The notes under the pieces: generated by a model
Databases searched by the model: none
What the model was told of the DNA's origin: nothing
Seen by the model: the letters and a program-made list of their open reading frames with translations, nothing else
DNA from: Aquimarina longa SW024
GTDB taxonomy: Bacteria; Bacteroidota; Bacteroidia; Flavobacteriales; Flavobacteriaceae
Direction of reading: 5' to 3'
Assembly (NCBI RefSeq): GCF_001401755.1
Contig: NZ_KQ474099.1
Location: 491,692-555,691 of the forward strand
DNA: 64,000 nucleotides
Translations under genes and position numbers: made by a program
In this document: in pieces, positions 27,973 to 39,019 of the stretch
Layout: each line of letters opens with the position of its first letter
How positions within the stretch are numbered: the stretch's first letter is position 1

Positions 27973-28127
27973 ATACCATTTATACCTTGAATTTACCGCA
28001 ATAAAATTCTCTTTTTCACCTATGCTTCAAAATAAAAATTAATCGTAGCTATGCTGAATTTTTCTTCTTTGCATAAACAAAAAATAACTGATTTTCTTTT
28101 AAAGTAAATTCAAGATATAACTGGTAT
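27973..28127. repeat. 155-bp element with 24-bp imperfect terminal inverted repeats
   Basis: Bases 27973-27996 (core CTTGAATTTAC) and 28104-28127 (core GTAAATTCAAG) are reverse complements with two mismatches. The interior of 107 nt has no gene. This is the build of a small non-autonomous transposable element or a very long hairpin. No clear target-site duplication was found. Confidence 0.4.
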
Positions 28128-28273
28128 TACTCTTTCTTTTTTTAGTCATTAATAATTAAATAATTGTAATTCAAATAAAAAAATAATGTAACTATTTAAT
28201 ATGAATCGTGTAAAATCTCTTGAAGAGTATTAAAACACATATTATATTTTCATTTCATAATAGTAGAATGTAT

Positions 28274-28308
28274 AAAAAAACCGAAGTACTTGCTACCTCA
28301 GTTTTTTT
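28274..28308 (-). terminator. terminator of the LRR lipoprotein gene
   Basis: AAAAAAAC (28274-28281) pairs with GTTTTTTT (28301-28308), with an interrupted inner stem (GA/TC, GTA/TAC). It works as a U-tailed terminator for the minus-strand gene ending at 28328. Confidence 0.7.
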
Positions 28309-28327
28309 ATATTATTCTCTCATCCTT

Positions 28328-29872
28328 TTATCGCTCGCAAGTATCTGTTGCATCTTTTAAAAGTTGGATCCTCCGATCACATATTTCTTTTGGAATAATA
28401 ATCTTAGGGGTGTTCATTAAGTATATAATTAATAAACTCGGTATTTCTGCTAGCTTTCTTGGGAGTTCTGTTATACTAGTATTGCTTACAGACAGACTTT
28501 CTAGATTTCTCAATTTTCCGACCTCTACAGGTAACGCAGATAATGAATTATATCTTAAATCCAAGTTTTCTAATGACTCTAAATCACCTATTTCTTTTGG
28601 GAGTGCTGCTATCTTATTATCAAATAAACTAAGAGTTTTTAGTTTTTTTAATGCTCCTATTTCTGCTGGGATTTTTGTTAAATACACTGATGCCATCGTT
28701 AAATGCTCAAGCTCAGAAAGCTCACCTATACTTGCTGGCAAATTATATATTCTAAGCTTTCCAGCAGGAATCTGTAATTCTGAAACTCTTCCATTTTTAA
28801 GCGTAACCCCTTCCCATCCATTCATATTTGGTGCTTCTAAATCCCAATTGAAATACCTTCTATTACCTAATCTATTTTTTTTATACAAATCTTCTAATAC
28901 TGCTCTATCATTTTTTAATGATTTTTTTGTGTATACGTTAACACTATATGTTCGTTTACTCCCATCTTGTGCCGTAACTACATAAGATACAATATCACTA
29001 AAATCTTTTGTCTCACCACTTTCTGGAACTACTTTAGCCCCTTTTTCTATTTTAATCGTTGGGGTCAGGTTATTTACAGAAATTCCACTAGGTAATACCA
29101 AATGTATTTTTTCTCCATCAATGGTAGCTTCATAATTTTTACCCGAAATATTCGAAAACACAAAACTAGAAATCTGATTATTATCACTCTCTGCTTGCTC
29201 TACGTGTACTGTATACTTTGTTTTTGATACTCCATCCTGTGCTGTTACGATATATTCGATATCTTTCATAAAGTTTTGAACAACACCATCATTTGGTACT
29301 ACTGTTGCTCCATTAGATACCATAATCTTAGGAATTAATGCTGTAACATCAGTATCATTTGTAAAATGAGCTGTAATCGTATTTCCATCTATAGTTGTTG
29401 GTACATCTACCAACAAATTTGCATCTGAATTATCACTTGCCAAAAAGTTAAAACCAGTGATACGACTTTCAGTGCTATCAATTACAGAAACGATAACGAC
29501 ATACTTTACAACATCTGGGGAATTTTCTATATGAAGAGGATATACGACAGGCTTAGTAAAATTTGTTAGCTTCTGAAACTCTGGAAAAAGAATTACTCCC
29601 TTAGAAACTGTTAAGGCTGGTTTTAATCTTTCTATATTAGTATTAGCAGGTACTATTACTGTTATTTCTTTTTTATTATGATCAATCTTAGCTAAAACAT
29701 CCTTAGCAAGACCCTCATTGTCTTTTGCTAAAAACGTAAACGAAAGAATTTTAGCAACTCCATTAGGTTTTTTTTCAGGTAATTTCTCATCAGGTAATTT
29801 TTGATCGTCACTACTACAATTTATGAATAGTAAAAAAGTGATACAAATTGATAAAATTGTTCTTATATTCAT
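28328..29872 (-). CDS. leucine-rich-repeat lipoprotein with DUF5018-like domains
   Basis: A 514-aa surface or periplasmic lipoprotein (lipobox LFINCSS). Three tandem Ig-like modules of about 85 residues follow, each ending like VTAQDG...TYSVNV or YIVTAQDGVSKTKYTVHVE, as in DUF5018 proteins. The C-terminus from about 350 has leucine-rich repeats of 23 residues (LKTLSLFDNKIAALPKEIG). These repeats normally bind proteins or surfaces. It has its own terminator and no close operon partner. Confidence 0.88.
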   Translation of the reverse strand: MNIRTILSICITFLLFINCSSDDQKLPDEKLPEKKPNGVAKILSFTFLAKDNEGLAKDVLAKIDHNKKEITVIVPANTNIERLKPALTVSKGVILFPEFQKLTNFTKPVVYPLHIENSPDVVKYVVIVSVIDSTESRITGFNFLASDNSDANLLVDVPTTIDGNTITAHFTNDTDVTALIPKIMVSNGATVVPNDGVVQNFMKDIEYIVTAQDGVSKTKYTVHVEQAESDNNQISSFVFSNISGKNYEATIDGEKIHLVLPSGISVNNLTPTIKIEKGAKVVPESGETKDFSDIVSYVVTAQDGSKRTYSVNVYTKKSLKNDRAVLEDLYKKNRLGNRRYFNWDLEAPNMNGWEGVTLKNGRVSELQIPAGKLRIYNLPASIGELSELEHLTMASVYLTKIPAEIGALKKLKTLSLFDNKIAALPKEIGDLESLENLDLRYNSLSALPVEVGKLRNLESLSVSNTSITELPRKLAEIPSLLIIYLMNTPKIIIPKEICDRRIQLLKDATDTCER

Positions 29873-30049
29873 TACTCTTAATTATTATAATTTAGGGACT
29901 AAATTACATAGTGTTACTAGTAAATATTCTTAATCTATGTTAAGAAATGAACTATTCTTGTAATTTTTTTTAAACTCTGATTGATGAACTTTCAAAAAAA
30001 TGAGAGTTGTATATCTAGTTTTTATTTTATAAAAACATTTTACATAAAA

Positions 30050-30082
30050 AAAACCGAGATGTTTTTTTAACACCTCGGTTTT
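30050..30082 (-). terminator. terminator of the sdh operon
   Basis: AAAACCGAG (30050-30058) pairs with CTCGGTTTT (30074-30082), followed on the minus strand by an A-templated T run. It lies 30 nt after the sdhB stop. Confidence 0.8.
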
Positions 30083-30111
30083 ACTATATTATTTTTGAAA
30101 AAAAGTAATCC

Positions 30112-30858
30112 CTACCCTTTCATACTTGCTTTTAAATACTCACGATTCATACGTGCTATATTTTCTAAAGAAATTCCCTTAGGACATTCAATCTCGCAAG
30201 CTCCTGTATTAGTACAGTTACCAAAACCTTCTTCATCCATTTGATTTACCATTGCTAACACACGATCTGTAGCTTCTACCTGCCCTTGTGGCAATAGTGC
30301 AAACTGAGAAACTTTAGCAGAAGTAAATAGCATTGCAGAAGCATTTTTACATGCTGCTACACAGGCTCCACAACCAATACATGTCGCTGCTTCAAAAGAA
30401 GCATCTGCATCATCCTTATTTATAGGAATCGCATTAGCATCAATTGTATTACCAGAAGTATTTACAGAAACATATCCTCCTGCTTGTTGGATCCTATCAA
30501 AAGAACTCCTATCTACCATTAAATCTTTAACTACAGGAAATGCTTTTGCTCTAAATGGTTCTATATAAATTGTATCTCCATCATTAAACTTACGCATGTG
30601 TAGTTGGCACGTTGTTACCAATCGATCTGGTCCATGAGGTTCTCCATTAATTTGTAGAGAGCAAGCTCCACAGATACCTTCTCTACAATCATGATCAAAA
30701 ACTACAGGCTCATCTCCTTTAGTAATTAATTGCTCATTTAACACGTCTAACATTTCTAAAAAAGACATGTCTCCTTCAATTCCTTTTACTTGATAGTCTA
30801 CTATCTTTCCTGGTGACTTGGCATCTTCTTGACGCCATATTTTTAGTGTAAGATTCAT
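30112..30858 (-). CDS. sdhB: succinate dehydrogenase / fumarate reductase iron-sulfur subunit
   Basis: A 248-aa electron-transfer subunit of complex II. The 2Fe-2S site is in [10 protein letters not shown] with a downstream TTCQLH, and the ferredoxin part has [11 protein letters not shown] and [14 protein letters not shown] for the 4Fe-4S and 3Fe-4S clusters. It passes electrons from SdhA to the cytochrome subunit. It starts 6 nt after sdhA in one operon and is closed by a good terminator. Confidence 0.96.
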   Translation of the reverse strand: MNLTLKIWRQEDAKSPGKIVDYQVKGIEGDMSFLEMLDVLNEQLITKGDEPVVFDHDCREGICGACSLQINGEPHGPDRLVTTCQLHMRKFNDGDTIYIEPFRAKAFPVVKDLMVDRSSFDRIQQAGGYVSVNTSGNTIDANAIPINKDDADASFEAATCIGCGACVAACKNASAMLFTSAKVSQFALLPQGQVEATDRVLAMVNQMDEEGFGNCTNTGACEIECPKGISLENIARMNREYLKASMKG

Positions 30859-30864
30859 AGCATT

Positions 30865-32880
30865 TTATTTATAAGAACGTGTTTTTAATTCAATATTTTC
30901 GAAGACAAGGTCTTCCTTATGCAGCTGAGCATCTTTAGGCTCTCCTTTATACTCCCATGCAGAAACATACTTAAAGTTTTTGTCATCTCTCAATGCTTCA
31001 CCTTTTTGTTCTCCCTCTTGTTCTACAGATTCTTCTCTAAAGTGTCCTCCACAAGATTCGTTACGATTTAATGCATCTTTTGCAAATAACTCTCCTAATT
31101 CTAAGAAATCAGCTACTCTTCCTGCTTTTTCTAATTCAGGATTCATACTATCTGTAGTCCCAGGAACTTTTACATTCTTCCAGAAATCCTCACGTAGTTC
31201 TGCTATTTCTACAATAGCTTCCTTTAGATGTTTCTCATTACGAGACATTCCACATTTGTTCCACATGATTTTACCTAATTTCTTATGATAATAATCTACA
31301 GAATGTTCTCCTGTTCCAGACATCAATTTATCAATACGATCTTTTACTTCTTTCTCTGCCTGATCAAACTCTGGAGTATCAGTAGGTATTTTTCCTGTAC
31401 GGATATCCTTAGATAAGTAATCTCCAATAGTATATGGTAATACGAAATATCCATCTGCTAATCCTTGCATCAATGCAGATGCTCCTAATCTATTTGCTCC
31501 GTGATCAGAGAAATTTGCTTCTCCTGCAGCGTAACAACCAGGAACTGTAGTCTGTAAGTTATAATCTACCCAAAGTCCTCCCATCGTATAATGTACCGCT
31601 GGGTAAATCATCATTGGTGTTTTATAAGGGTTCTCATCTACAATCTTTTCATACATCTGAAAAAGGTTTCCGTACTTATCTTCGATCACTTTTTCTCCTA
31701 ATTCACGAATTTGATCTGCTGTAGGGTTATGCATTCCAGAAGTTAATGCTTTTTCTTTTCCGTATCGTTGGATTGCTGATGCAAAATCAAGGTATACTGC
31801 CTCTCCTGTTTTATTTACTCCGAATCCTGCGTCACAACGTTCTTTTGCTGCTCTAGAAGCTACATCACGAGGTACTAGGTTACCAAACGCTGGATACCGT
31901 CGCTCTAGATAATAATCTCTTTCTTCTTCTGCTAACTGTGTTGGTTTTAATTTACCCGCACGTATCGCTTCTGAATCCTCAATCCTTTTTGGAACCCATA
32001 TACGACCATCATTACGTAATGACTCAGACATTAACGTTAGTTTAGACTGATGATCTCCAGAAACTGGGATACAAGTTGGATGAATCTGAGTGTAACATGG
32101 ATTTGCAAAGAATGCTCCTCTACGGTGTGCTCTCCACGCTGCCATTACATTACTTCCCATAGCATTGGTACTTAAAAAGAATACATTTCCGTATCCACCT
32201 GAGGCTAATACTACAGCGTGTGCTGAATGTCGCTCAATCTCTCCTGTTACTAGATTACGAGCAATAATTCCACGTGCTTTTCCATCAATCTTTACTAAAT
32301 CTAGCATTTCATGACGGTTAAACGCTTGTATTTTTCCTCTATTAATCTGTCTATTCATTGCTGAATATGCTCCTAGAAGTAGTTGTTGCCCCGTCTGCCC
32401 TTTAGCATAAAATGTACGAGATACTAAAACTCCTCCAAAAGAACGGTTATCTAATAACCCTCCATACTCACGTGCAAAAGGAACTCCCTGTGCTACACAT
32501 TGATCAATAATATTCGCAGAAACTTCTGCTAATCGATATACATTGGCTTCTCTAGAACGGTAATCTCCTCCTTTTACAGTATCATAAAATAATCTGTAAT
32601 CAGAATCTCCGTCTCCTTGATAATTTTTTGCTGCATTAATCCCTCCTTGTGCCGCAATTGAATGCGCACGACGAGGAGAATCAGAATAACAGAATGTTTT
32701 TACATTATATCCAAGCTCAGCTAATGTTGCTGCTGCACTTCCTCCTGCTAATCCGGTTCCTACAACAATAACATCAATATTTCTCTTATTGGCTGGATTA
32801 ACAAGGTTAATTGTATTTTTATGTTTTGTCCACTTATCTGCCAGTGGACCTTCAGGTATTTTAGAATCTAAAATTGACAT
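30865..32880 (-). CDS. sdhA: succinate dehydrogenase / fumarate reductase flavoprotein subunit
   Basis: A 671-aa FAD subunit that oxidises succinate to fumarate. The dinucleotide-binding [19 protein letters not shown], the covalent-FAD region [12 protein letters not shown], the active-site HPTCIP and the MGGLWVDYN motif are visible. The length is that of the larger Bacteroidota/epsilon type SdhA. It is coupled between sdhC and sdhB. Confidence 0.97.
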   Translation of the reverse strand: MSILDSKIPEGPLADKWTKHKNTINLVNPANKRNIDVIVVGTGLAGGSAAATLAELGYNVKTFCYSDSPRRAHSIAAQGGINAAKNYQGDGDSDYRLFYDTVKGGDYRSREANVYRLAEVSANIIDQCVAQGVPFAREYGGLLDNRSFGGVLVSRTFYAKGQTGQQLLLGAYSAMNRQINRGKIQAFNRHEMLDLVKIDGKARGIIARNLVTGEIERHSAHAVVLASGGYGNVFFLSTNAMGSNVMAAWRAHRRGAFFANPCYTQIHPTCIPVSGDHQSKLTLMSESLRNDGRIWVPKRIEDSEAIRAGKLKPTQLAEEERDYYLERRYPAFGNLVPRDVASRAAKERCDAGFGVNKTGEAVYLDFASAIQRYGKEKALTSGMHNPTADQIRELGEKVIEDKYGNLFQMYEKIVDENPYKTPMMIYPAVHYTMGGLWVDYNLQTTVPGCYAAGEANFSDHGANRLGASALMQGLADGYFVLPYTIGDYLSKDIRTGKIPTDTPEFDQAEKEVKDRIDKLMSGTGEHSVDYYHKKLGKIMWNKCGMSRNEKHLKEAIVEIAELREDFWKNVKVPGTTDSMNPELEKAGRVADFLELGELFAKDALNRNESCGGHFREESVEQEGEQKGEALRDDKNFKYVSAWEYKGEPKDAQLHKEDLVFENIELKTRSYK

Positions 32881-32893
32881 ACTAGTGGTGTTT

Positions 32894-33553
32894 TTAATGA
32901 GTTAAATGAAGCACTATAGCCACAATAACGAATCCTAAAGGAACTCCTATTGCGAAAACTTTTGCAAACTTGGTTGCTGCTACCGAATATTTATTGTTAA
33001 ATCCTACGGATTGAAACGAAGATGCAAACCCGTGCCACAAGTGTAATGCTAAAAACACGAACGAAAGTATATACAATCCTGTACGAACTGGACTTTCAAA
33101 TTTATGAAGCAATTCTGGATAATATCGTGTTGGATCTTCTGGTGCAAACTCTATATATTTATGAACTATCTCTGGAACCCAAAAATCATAGAAGTGTAAT
33201 CCTAAAAATGCAAGAATCACTAATCCAGAATATACCATATTTCTAGACATCCAAGAAGAATTAGCTCCTCCATTGTAACTTGCATATTTAACCGCTCTGG
33301 CATTTCTGTTTTTAATTTCTAATACAAACCCCATTACAAAATGAAAAACCACCCCAAAAATAAGTACTGGTTGTAATGCAAACTGAACTAATGGATTAGT
33401 ACCCATAAAGTGTGATAACTCATTAAAAATATCTGCACTAAAAAGTGAAGTGAAGTTTATGGTAAAGTGTTGTAGCAAGAAAAATACTAAGAAAAGTCCC
33501 GATAGTGCCATGGCAACTTTTCTAGCTATTGAAGATTTTATCAATCCACCCAT
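32894..33553 (-). CDS. sdhC: succinate dehydrogenase cytochrome b subunit
   Basis: A 219-aa integral membrane subunit with five helices that carries haem b and reduces menaquinone. Conserved His residues are seen in [27 protein letters not shown] and ALHLWHGF. A single five-helix subunit is the form found in Bacteroidota, with no SdhD. It is the first gene of the sdhCAB operon and has a good promoter 29 nt upstream. Confidence 0.93.
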   Translation of the reverse strand: MGGLIKSSIARKVAMALSGLFLVFFLLQHFTINFTSLFSADIFNELSHFMGTNPLVQFALQPVLIFGVVFHFVMGFVLEIKNRNARAVKYASYNGGANSSWMSRNMVYSGLVILAFLGLHFYDFWVPEIVHKYIEFAPEDPTRYYPELLHKFESPVRTGLYILSFVFLALHLWHGFASSFQSVGFNNKYSVAATKFAKVFAIGVPLGFVIVAIVLHLTH

Positions 33554-33581
33554 TATATAAAATGTTTAGTTAATTGGAAGA

Positions 33582-33612
33582 CAAAAATAGGGTTCAATGC
33601 CATTTTAGCCAA
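33582..33612 (-). promoter_or_regulatory. promoter of sdhCAB
   Basis: On the minus strand TTG (33612-33610), a 20-nt spacer and TATTTTTG (33589-33582) match the Bacteroidota promoter. The spacing is the same as in the promoter at 11240-11270. Confidence 0.65.
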
Positions 33613-33757
33613 GCTTTAGACACTCTTTATTCCACTATTTATAATGATTATAAAAAAGAAAAATACTTTGTTTATGATCTTGTAATTAAATCAATCAAAA
33701 TATTCGATTAACTTTAAACAAAATTTTATCTTTTTACATTTTATATTTAAAAAAAAC

Positions 33758-34903
33758 ATGCAAAATATATACTCTAAGTTACCCGATATTTCTACTACTA
33801 TATTTACTGTTATGAGCAAAATGGCCACGAAATACGGAGCTATTAACCTCTCTCAAGGGTTTCCTAATTTTGCCGTTGATCCAATGCTTATTGATTTAGT
33901 TAACATCGCTATGCAAAAAGGGTATAATCAATATGCTCCTATGGCTGGATTAGTATCATTACGAGAAGTTATTGCGGAAAAAACGAATACGCTATATGGT
34001 AGTACGTACCATCCAGAAACTGAGATTACCATAACTTCTGGCGCTACACAAGGAATTTTCACTAGTATCGCTGCTTTTATAAATCCTAGAGATGAAGTTA
34101 TTATTTTTAAACCTGCATATGATTCTTACGAGCCTTCAATACAACTGTATGGAGGAAAGGTTATTCCTATACAGTTATCAGCACCTGATTTTACTATAAA
34201 TTGGCAAGAAGTCGCTTCTAAAATTACTTCAAAAACAAAAATGGTGATCATTAACACTCCCCATAACCCAAGTGGTAGTGTTTTATCTAAAGAAGATATG
34301 CTTCAATTAGAAAAACTTCTTAAAGGTACTGATATCATTTTATTGAGTGATGAGGTATATGAGCATATTATTTTTGATGGTCAAAAACATCAAAGTGCGG
34401 CATTATTTCCTGGGCTAGCAGAACGTGCTTTTATCACGGCTTCTTTTGGAAAAACATTTCATATTACTGGTTGGAAAATGGGATATTGCTTGGCTCCAAA
34501 AAAACTAATGGCAGAGTTTAGAAAAGTACATCAATTTAATATTTTTTGTAGTAATCATCCCATGCAATATGCCTTATCAGAATATTTAAAAACCCCTAAT
34601 CATTATCTTTCTCTTCCTGATTTCTATCAAAAAAAACGAGACCTATTTTTATCTCTACTAAAAGATTCTCGTTTTACGTTCTCTCCTGCTTCGGGTACTT
34701 ATTTTCAACTTCTAAAGTATACTAACATTACAGAAGAAGGTGATGTGGCTTTTGCCGAAAGATTAACCAAAGAACATAGGATCGCAAGTATTCCTGTTTC
34801 GGTTTTTAATCTACATAACCAGGATGATAACGTTTTACGATTTTGTTTTGCGAAGACAGAGGATACCTTAAAACAAGCTGCTGAAGTACTATGCAAAATC
34901 TAG
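33758..34903 (+). CDS. PLP-dependent aminotransferase (methionine aminotransferase-like)
   Basis: A 381-aa fold-type I aminotransferase. The PLP Lys lies in SFGKTFHITGWKMGY; NTPHNPSGSV and LSDEVYEHIIFDG carry the Asn and Asp/Tyr cofactor contacts, and NVLRFCFAK the carboxylate-binding Arg. The layout matches YbdL/kynurenine aminotransferase, which in flavobacteria is usually named methionine aminotransferase. The exact substrate is not shown by the sequence. The convergent dinB gene ends 2 nt away. Confidence 0.9.
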   Translation: MQNIYSKLPDISTTIFTVMSKMATKYGAINLSQGFPNFAVDPMLIDLVNIAMQKGYNQYAPMAGLVSLREVIAEKTNTLYGSTYHPETEITITSGATQGIFTSIAAFINPRDEVIIFKPAYDSYEPSIQLYGGKVIPIQLSAPDFTINWQEVASKITSKTKMVIINTPHNPSGSVLSKEDMLQLEKLLKGTDIILLSDEVYEHIIFDGQKHQSAALFPGLAERAFITASFGKTFHITGWKMGYCLAPKKLMAEFRKVHQFNIFCSNHPMQYALSEYLKTPNHYLSLPDFYQKKRDLFLSLLKDSRFTFSPASGTYFQLLKYTNITEEGDVAFAERLTKEHRIASIPVSVFNLHNQDDNVLRFCFAKTEDTLKQAAEVLCKI

Positions 34904-34904
34904 G

Positions 34905-36011
34905 TCAAAAGTCGAAACGTAACTGAATAATCTCTACTTCATTACTTTCTTTTTTCTTTTCGTCTTTTTTTCCGGTGTTTAAATTAGAAAGTGAAATTCC
35001 TAGTAATCGCACAGAGTTTTTCATTTTTTCTTGATATAATAATTCTTTTGCGGTTTCTAATAAAATAGTAGTATCATTTACAAAATAGGGTAAGGTTTTA
35101 CTTCGAGTCTGTAGCGTAAAATCACTATACTTAATTTTTAAAGTTACCGTTCTACCAGATACCATACTATGTTTCAATCGTTTCTGAAGTTCTTCTGCAA
35201 TACTTTCTAATCGCTCTAGCATATAAATTTCTGAAGCTATGTTTTCGCTAAAGGTTCGTTCTGCTGCTAGTGATTTACGCTCCCGATTTGGTTTTACTTC
35301 ACTGAGATGAATCCCACGTACGATCTTATAATAATGCCCTCCAGATTTGCCAAAATGCTGAGTTAAAAATGCTTCTGATTTTGATTTTAAATCTTTTCCG
35401 GTATAGATCCCCATTTGATACATTTTAGCTTGAGTTACCTTTCCTACTCCATAAAATTTTTTAACATCTAGGTGTTCTAAAAATCCTATAACCTCTTCTG
35501 GGTTAACTGTTTTTTGCCCATTAGGCTTATTATAATCACTTGCTATTTTAGCTACAAATTTATTAATGGATATTCCTGCAGAAGCGGTTAACCCTGTTTC
35601 ATCAAAAATCTGTTTTCGAATTTCTTGAGCAATTAGTGTAGCACTAGGGTTTCCTTTTTTATTATCTGTAACATCTAGATATGCTTCATCTAATGATAAG
35701 GGCTCTACTAGATCTGTATATTGAAAAAATATTTTCCGGATCTGAGATGAGATTTCTTTATATCGATCGAATCGTGGACGCACAAAGATTAAATCAGGAC
35801 AAAGCCGTCTTGCTGTAAACCCCGGCATGGCAGATCGTACTCCAAAGACTCGTGCTTCGTAACTAGCAGCACTTACCACTCCTCGTTTTCCGCCTCCACC
35901 TACTGCTAATGGCTTTCCTTTAAGCTCTGGATCATCCATTTGCTCTACAGATGCATAAAATGCATCCATATCCACATGTATAATTTTTCTATGTATACCG
36001 AATTCTACCAC
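34905..36011 (-). CDS. dinB: DNA polymerase IV
   Basis: A 368-aa Y-family translesion polymerase. The catalytic acids are in HVDMDAFYASVEQ near the N-terminus and SLDEAYLDVT. The thumb helix-hairpin-helix (VKKFYGVGKVTQAKM) and the little-finger domain follow. The apparent start is GTG. There is no obvious SOS box that I can identify. It points towards the aminotransferase gene. Confidence 0.95.
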   Translation of the reverse strand: MVEFGIHRKIIHVDMDAFYASVEQMDDPELKGKPLAVGGGGKRGVVSAASYEARVFGVRSAMPGFTARRLCPDLIFVRPRFDRYKEISSQIRKIFFQYTDLVEPLSLDEAYLDVTDNKKGNPSATLIAQEIRKQIFDETGLTASAGISINKFVAKIASDYNKPNGQKTVNPEEVIGFLEHLDVKKFYGVGKVTQAKMYQMGIYTGKDLKSKSEAFLTQHFGKSGGHYYKIVRGIHLSEVKPNRERKSLAAERTFSENIASEIYMLERLESIAEELQKRLKHSMVSGRTVTLKIKYSDFTLQTRSKTLPYFVNDTTILLETAKELLYQEKMKNSVRLLGISLSNLNTGKKDEKKKESNEVEIIQLRFDF

Positions 36012-36082
36012 AGTACAAAAATAATAGATATTGGTGATTCTAATTGTAATATCTTTATCGCAGAATATAAATACTGTCTGTT

Positions 36083-36574
36083 ATGATCGAAATAGAACGG
36101 AAATTTTTAGTAATTTCTGATGTCTTTAAAAATGAAGCTAAAAAAAGCACTCGTATTGTACAAGGGTTCCTTAATACAGATCCCGAACGTACTGTACGCA
36201 TACGGATAAAAGGAGAAGCTGCGTATATTACTGTTAAAGGAATCGGAAATACATCAGGAACCACACGATTCGAATGGGAAAAGAATATAGAAATTAATGA
36301 AGCTGAACAATTACTTAACTTATGTGAAAAAGGTGTTATAGAAAAAACTCGTTATGAAATCCCTTTAGGAAATCACATGTATGAGGTTGATGTATTTTTT
36401 GGCAAAAATGAAGGACTGGTTATTGCTGAAATAGAATTAAATAATGAACATGAATCCTTTATAAAACCAAATTGGTTAGGAAAAGAAGTTACTGGTGATC
36501 AAAAGTACTACAACTCTCAGTTAAGTATGACTCCTTATGTTTTATGGAGTGAAAATTCAGATCCTATAACATAA
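36083..36574 (+). CDS. CYTH domain protein
   Basis: A 163-aa triphosphate tunnel metalloenzyme with the signature MIEIERKFLV at its start and further acidic and basic strand residues (TVRIRIKGEAAYITVKG, TRFEWEKNI, VIAEIELNNE). Such small proteins hydrolyse inorganic tripolyphosphate or related substrates. It is divergent from dinB and ends before a strong terminator. Confidence 0.93.
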   Translation: MIEIERKFLVISDVFKNEAKKSTRIVQGFLNTDPERTVRIRIKGEAAYITVKGIGNTSGTTRFEWEKNIEINEAEQLLNLCEKGVIEKTRYEIPLGNHMYEVDVFFGKNEGLVIAEIELNNEHESFIKPNWLGKEVTGDQKYYNSQLSMTPYVLWSENSDPIT

Positions 36575-36622
36575 TATCGACTAAATATTTTGGCAAATTC
36601 ATAATAGGATAAGATTAAAATC

Positions 36623-36671
36623 AAAAAGAGTGGTTTCATTGATTATTCATCTAAGAAACCACTCTTTTTTT
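36623..36671. terminator. strong bidirectional terminator
   Basis: AAAAAGAGTGGTTTC (36623-36637) and GAAACCACTCTTTTT (36655-36669) form a 15-bp perfect stem with A and T tails on both sides. It serves the convergent CYTH and protease genes. Confidence 0.85.
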
Positions 36672-36706
36672 AATGTTTTATAAATCAAATAGTTTACAAA
36701 TAATTA

Positions 36707-39019
36707 TTAATGTTTTACAAAACGTTTTGTGTAATTATTTGTTCCATCTGTAAACTTCAGAAAATAAATTCCTTGTTTTAAGTTTTCTACATTTATTGTA
36801 GATTTTACTTTATCTGTAACTGTAATGATCGTTTTTCCTAATACATCTACCACTGAATAAGATATTTTATCAGATTGTGTTTGGAATGATACATTTAAGA
36901 TATCATGAGCAGGATTAGGATATACCTTAACAGTAGTGGTTATATTCTTAAAAGAGGAAGGATTGTTGTCCTTAAATAAAGCAGTTCCACCTATAACTAC
37001 AGTATAATCTTCGACTTCTCCATAATTAAAAGATCCACAAGAAGAAGGAGCAGTATTATACCTCATAGTAACTCGCATTCTAGTATTTCCATTAATAGCA
37101 GAAGATGGTACCGTAAAATTACCACTTACAGTAGTATTCTGAGTTGCCGATTGTGACCATACCTGCTCTCCGAAATCAGTAAAATCTCCATCTTGGTTAT
37201 AATCTATCCATACACTATATGCTTCATTATACTTTCTACCTGTCCATTTAGGTGTTACTGTAATTTTTTGTGAGCTTCCTTTTGATAAATTTGTAGATAC
37301 TGATGTAAAGTCGCTATATCCTCCACTTCCGGCAGTAGAAGTTTTATCAATAGAACCCAATTGAACTCTACCTATATATTCATCTGATGTATTATTACCA
37401 TTAGCCGTACAGTACGTAACTCCTCCAGAGGTAGTTGTTACTTTAACAGTATTACTAAATCCAGAAGCATTTCCAGCAGCATCTTTAGCTTTTACTCTAA
37501 ATTGATATGCTGTATTGGCTGTTAATTGCGTAATAGTAGCTGAGGTGCTTGTTACAGTAGTAACAATTCTATTACTTTGGTATACGTCATATCCTACAAC
37601 TCCTACATTATCAGAGGAGGCTCTCCAAGATAACGATACTGAAGTTGCTCTAATATTAGAAGCAGCTAATCCTGATGGTGTAGATGGAGCTTGAGTATCT
37701 CCTCCATTTCCTCCAGAGTTATATCCGTTTACTATTTTGGTAGTACATCCAGGAGCTAACCATTGACAAATATTTGGATAGGTAACCGATAATCGTCCAT
37801 ACCAGTCTGGTGAGTTATTACCACAAGCTGCACTCCCTCCATGTAATTGACCAATAATTCTTTTATTTTGATCAAAAAGAGCAGATCCTGAGGATCCCCC
37901 TTCTGTAGTACCATCATCCCAATCTTTAACTTTCCAATGTGTAGATCCTAATCCTCCACTGTATGTAGAAATAGAAGGTGCATCATTATCAAATGATATC
38001 TTTTTTACATCTCCTGCAGGATGATGAATTCCTGTTGTTTTAGAAGGAATATTACCTGTAGCATCCCACCCAGAATAATATACATTATAACTAGATGGTG
38101 GTGTAGAAGAAAGTTTTAATAATGCATAGTCTGACTCTGACCCACTATTCATTATCTGAGATCCAGAAATAGATTGACTTGTAGAACCATCGGAGTTACC
38201 ACTACACCCAGGGGACTCGTAATTAAATACAAAAACCCAGTTGGTAACATTCTGATTTGATGTACAGTGGTTTGCTGTCAAAAAATATGGGGTTCCGTTA
38301 TTTGCAGTATTATTTATTAAAGATCCAGAACACCAACGGGTTCCGTTTCCTAATATTACTAATGCAACTGATCTAATTTGGTCTCTCCATGGGTCTCCTT
38401 CTGCACAAACTACATTGTTATTACAAGATCCAGAACTTCCAAAAGCTTTTGCTAATCCTCTAATTCCCTTATAGTCATGAGCTACTGTAGAAATATTCAA
38501 ATCCGGTGCTTGTTTTACATTCGCTGGTTGAAAATACTCAACAATGATTTTATCTCCATCTACAGGAGCTATACCCAATCTTTTTGAGTTTTTATTATTG
38601 GCAGATGTAAATGCTCCACGAATATCTGATTTATCATTATTATAAATAAATAATTTACCTCCTTCAGGAATTTTAAAGCTCGAAAAAGTAAGATTAAGCG
38701 ATAGTGCTCCTTTAGACTCAATCGCTATCAACCAATATTTATCTCCATTTTGGTTGGTAAACCATTTCCCTGAATTTTGCATATTCAGATTAGTTTTATG
38801 GGGATAAGCAAAGCGCATAGGAACATCTTTACTAGATTCTTGTTCGTCTTCTTTTAATAGTTTTGCTATATTCAATTTAGGTAACCTTACAACAGGGGTT
38901 TGATTGGACTTGGCTAGGTTTTCGTTTGAGAACGATGGTTCTCCTCCTTGTCCTATTTGTGAATAGGAACTAATGCTTGAGCATAATGCTATGACAAGCA
39001 ATACAATTGTATTCTTCAT
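36707..39019 (-). CDS. secreted trypsin-like endopeptidase with FN3, GEVED and T9SS tail
   Basis: A 770-aa extracellular serine protease of the lysyl-endopeptidase type. It has a signal peptide, a propeptide, then a catalytic domain with His in LTANHCTSN, Asp in SESDYALLKL and Ser in GGSSGSALFD. After it come a fibronectin III domain (about 440-530), a GEVED domain (about 535-680), and a T9SS sorting domain from about 690 (VYPNPAHDILNVSF). Cleavage specificity is not certain from the sequence. It is a stand-alone gene. Confidence 0.93.
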   Translation of the reverse strand: MKNTIVLLVIALCSSISSYSQIGQGGEPSFSNENLAKSNQTPVVRLPKLNIAKLLKEDEQESSKDVPMRFAYPHKTNLNMQNSGKWFTNQNGDKYWLIAIESKGALSLNLTFSSFKIPEGGKLFIYNNDKSDIRGAFTSANNKNSKRLGIAPVDGDKIIVEYFQPANVKQAPDLNISTVAHDYKGIRGLAKAFGSSGSCNNNVVCAEGDPWRDQIRSVALVILGNGTRWCSGSLINNTANNGTPYFLTANHCTSNQNVTNWVFVFNYESPGCSGNSDGSTSQSISGSQIMNSGSESDYALLKLSSTPPSSYNVYYSGWDATGNIPSKTTGIHHPAGDVKKISFDNDAPSISTYSGGLGSTHWKVKDWDDGTTEGGSSGSALFDQNKRIIGQLHGGSAACGNNSPDWYGRLSVTYPNICQWLAPGCTTKIVNGYNSGGNGGDTQAPSTPSGLAASNIRATSVSLSWRASSDNVGVVGYDVYQSNRIVTTVTSTSATITQLTANTAYQFRVKAKDAAGNASGFSNTVKVTTTSGGVTYCTANGNNTSDEYIGRVQLGSIDKTSTAGSGGYSDFTSVSTNLSKGSSQKITVTPKWTGRKYNEAYSVWIDYNQDGDFTDFGEQVWSQSATQNTTVSGNFTVPSSAINGNTRMRVTMRYNTAPSSCGSFNYGEVEDYTVVIGGTALFKDNNPSSFKNITTTVKVYPNPAHDILNVSFQTQSDKISYSVVDVLGKTIITVTDKVKSTINVENLKQGIYFLKFTDGTNNYTKRFVKH

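Noticed and set aside
28290-28985. Long plus-strand open frame opposite the LRR lipoprotein
   Set aside because: It is the antisense shadow of the leucine-rich repeats and shows no family features of its own.
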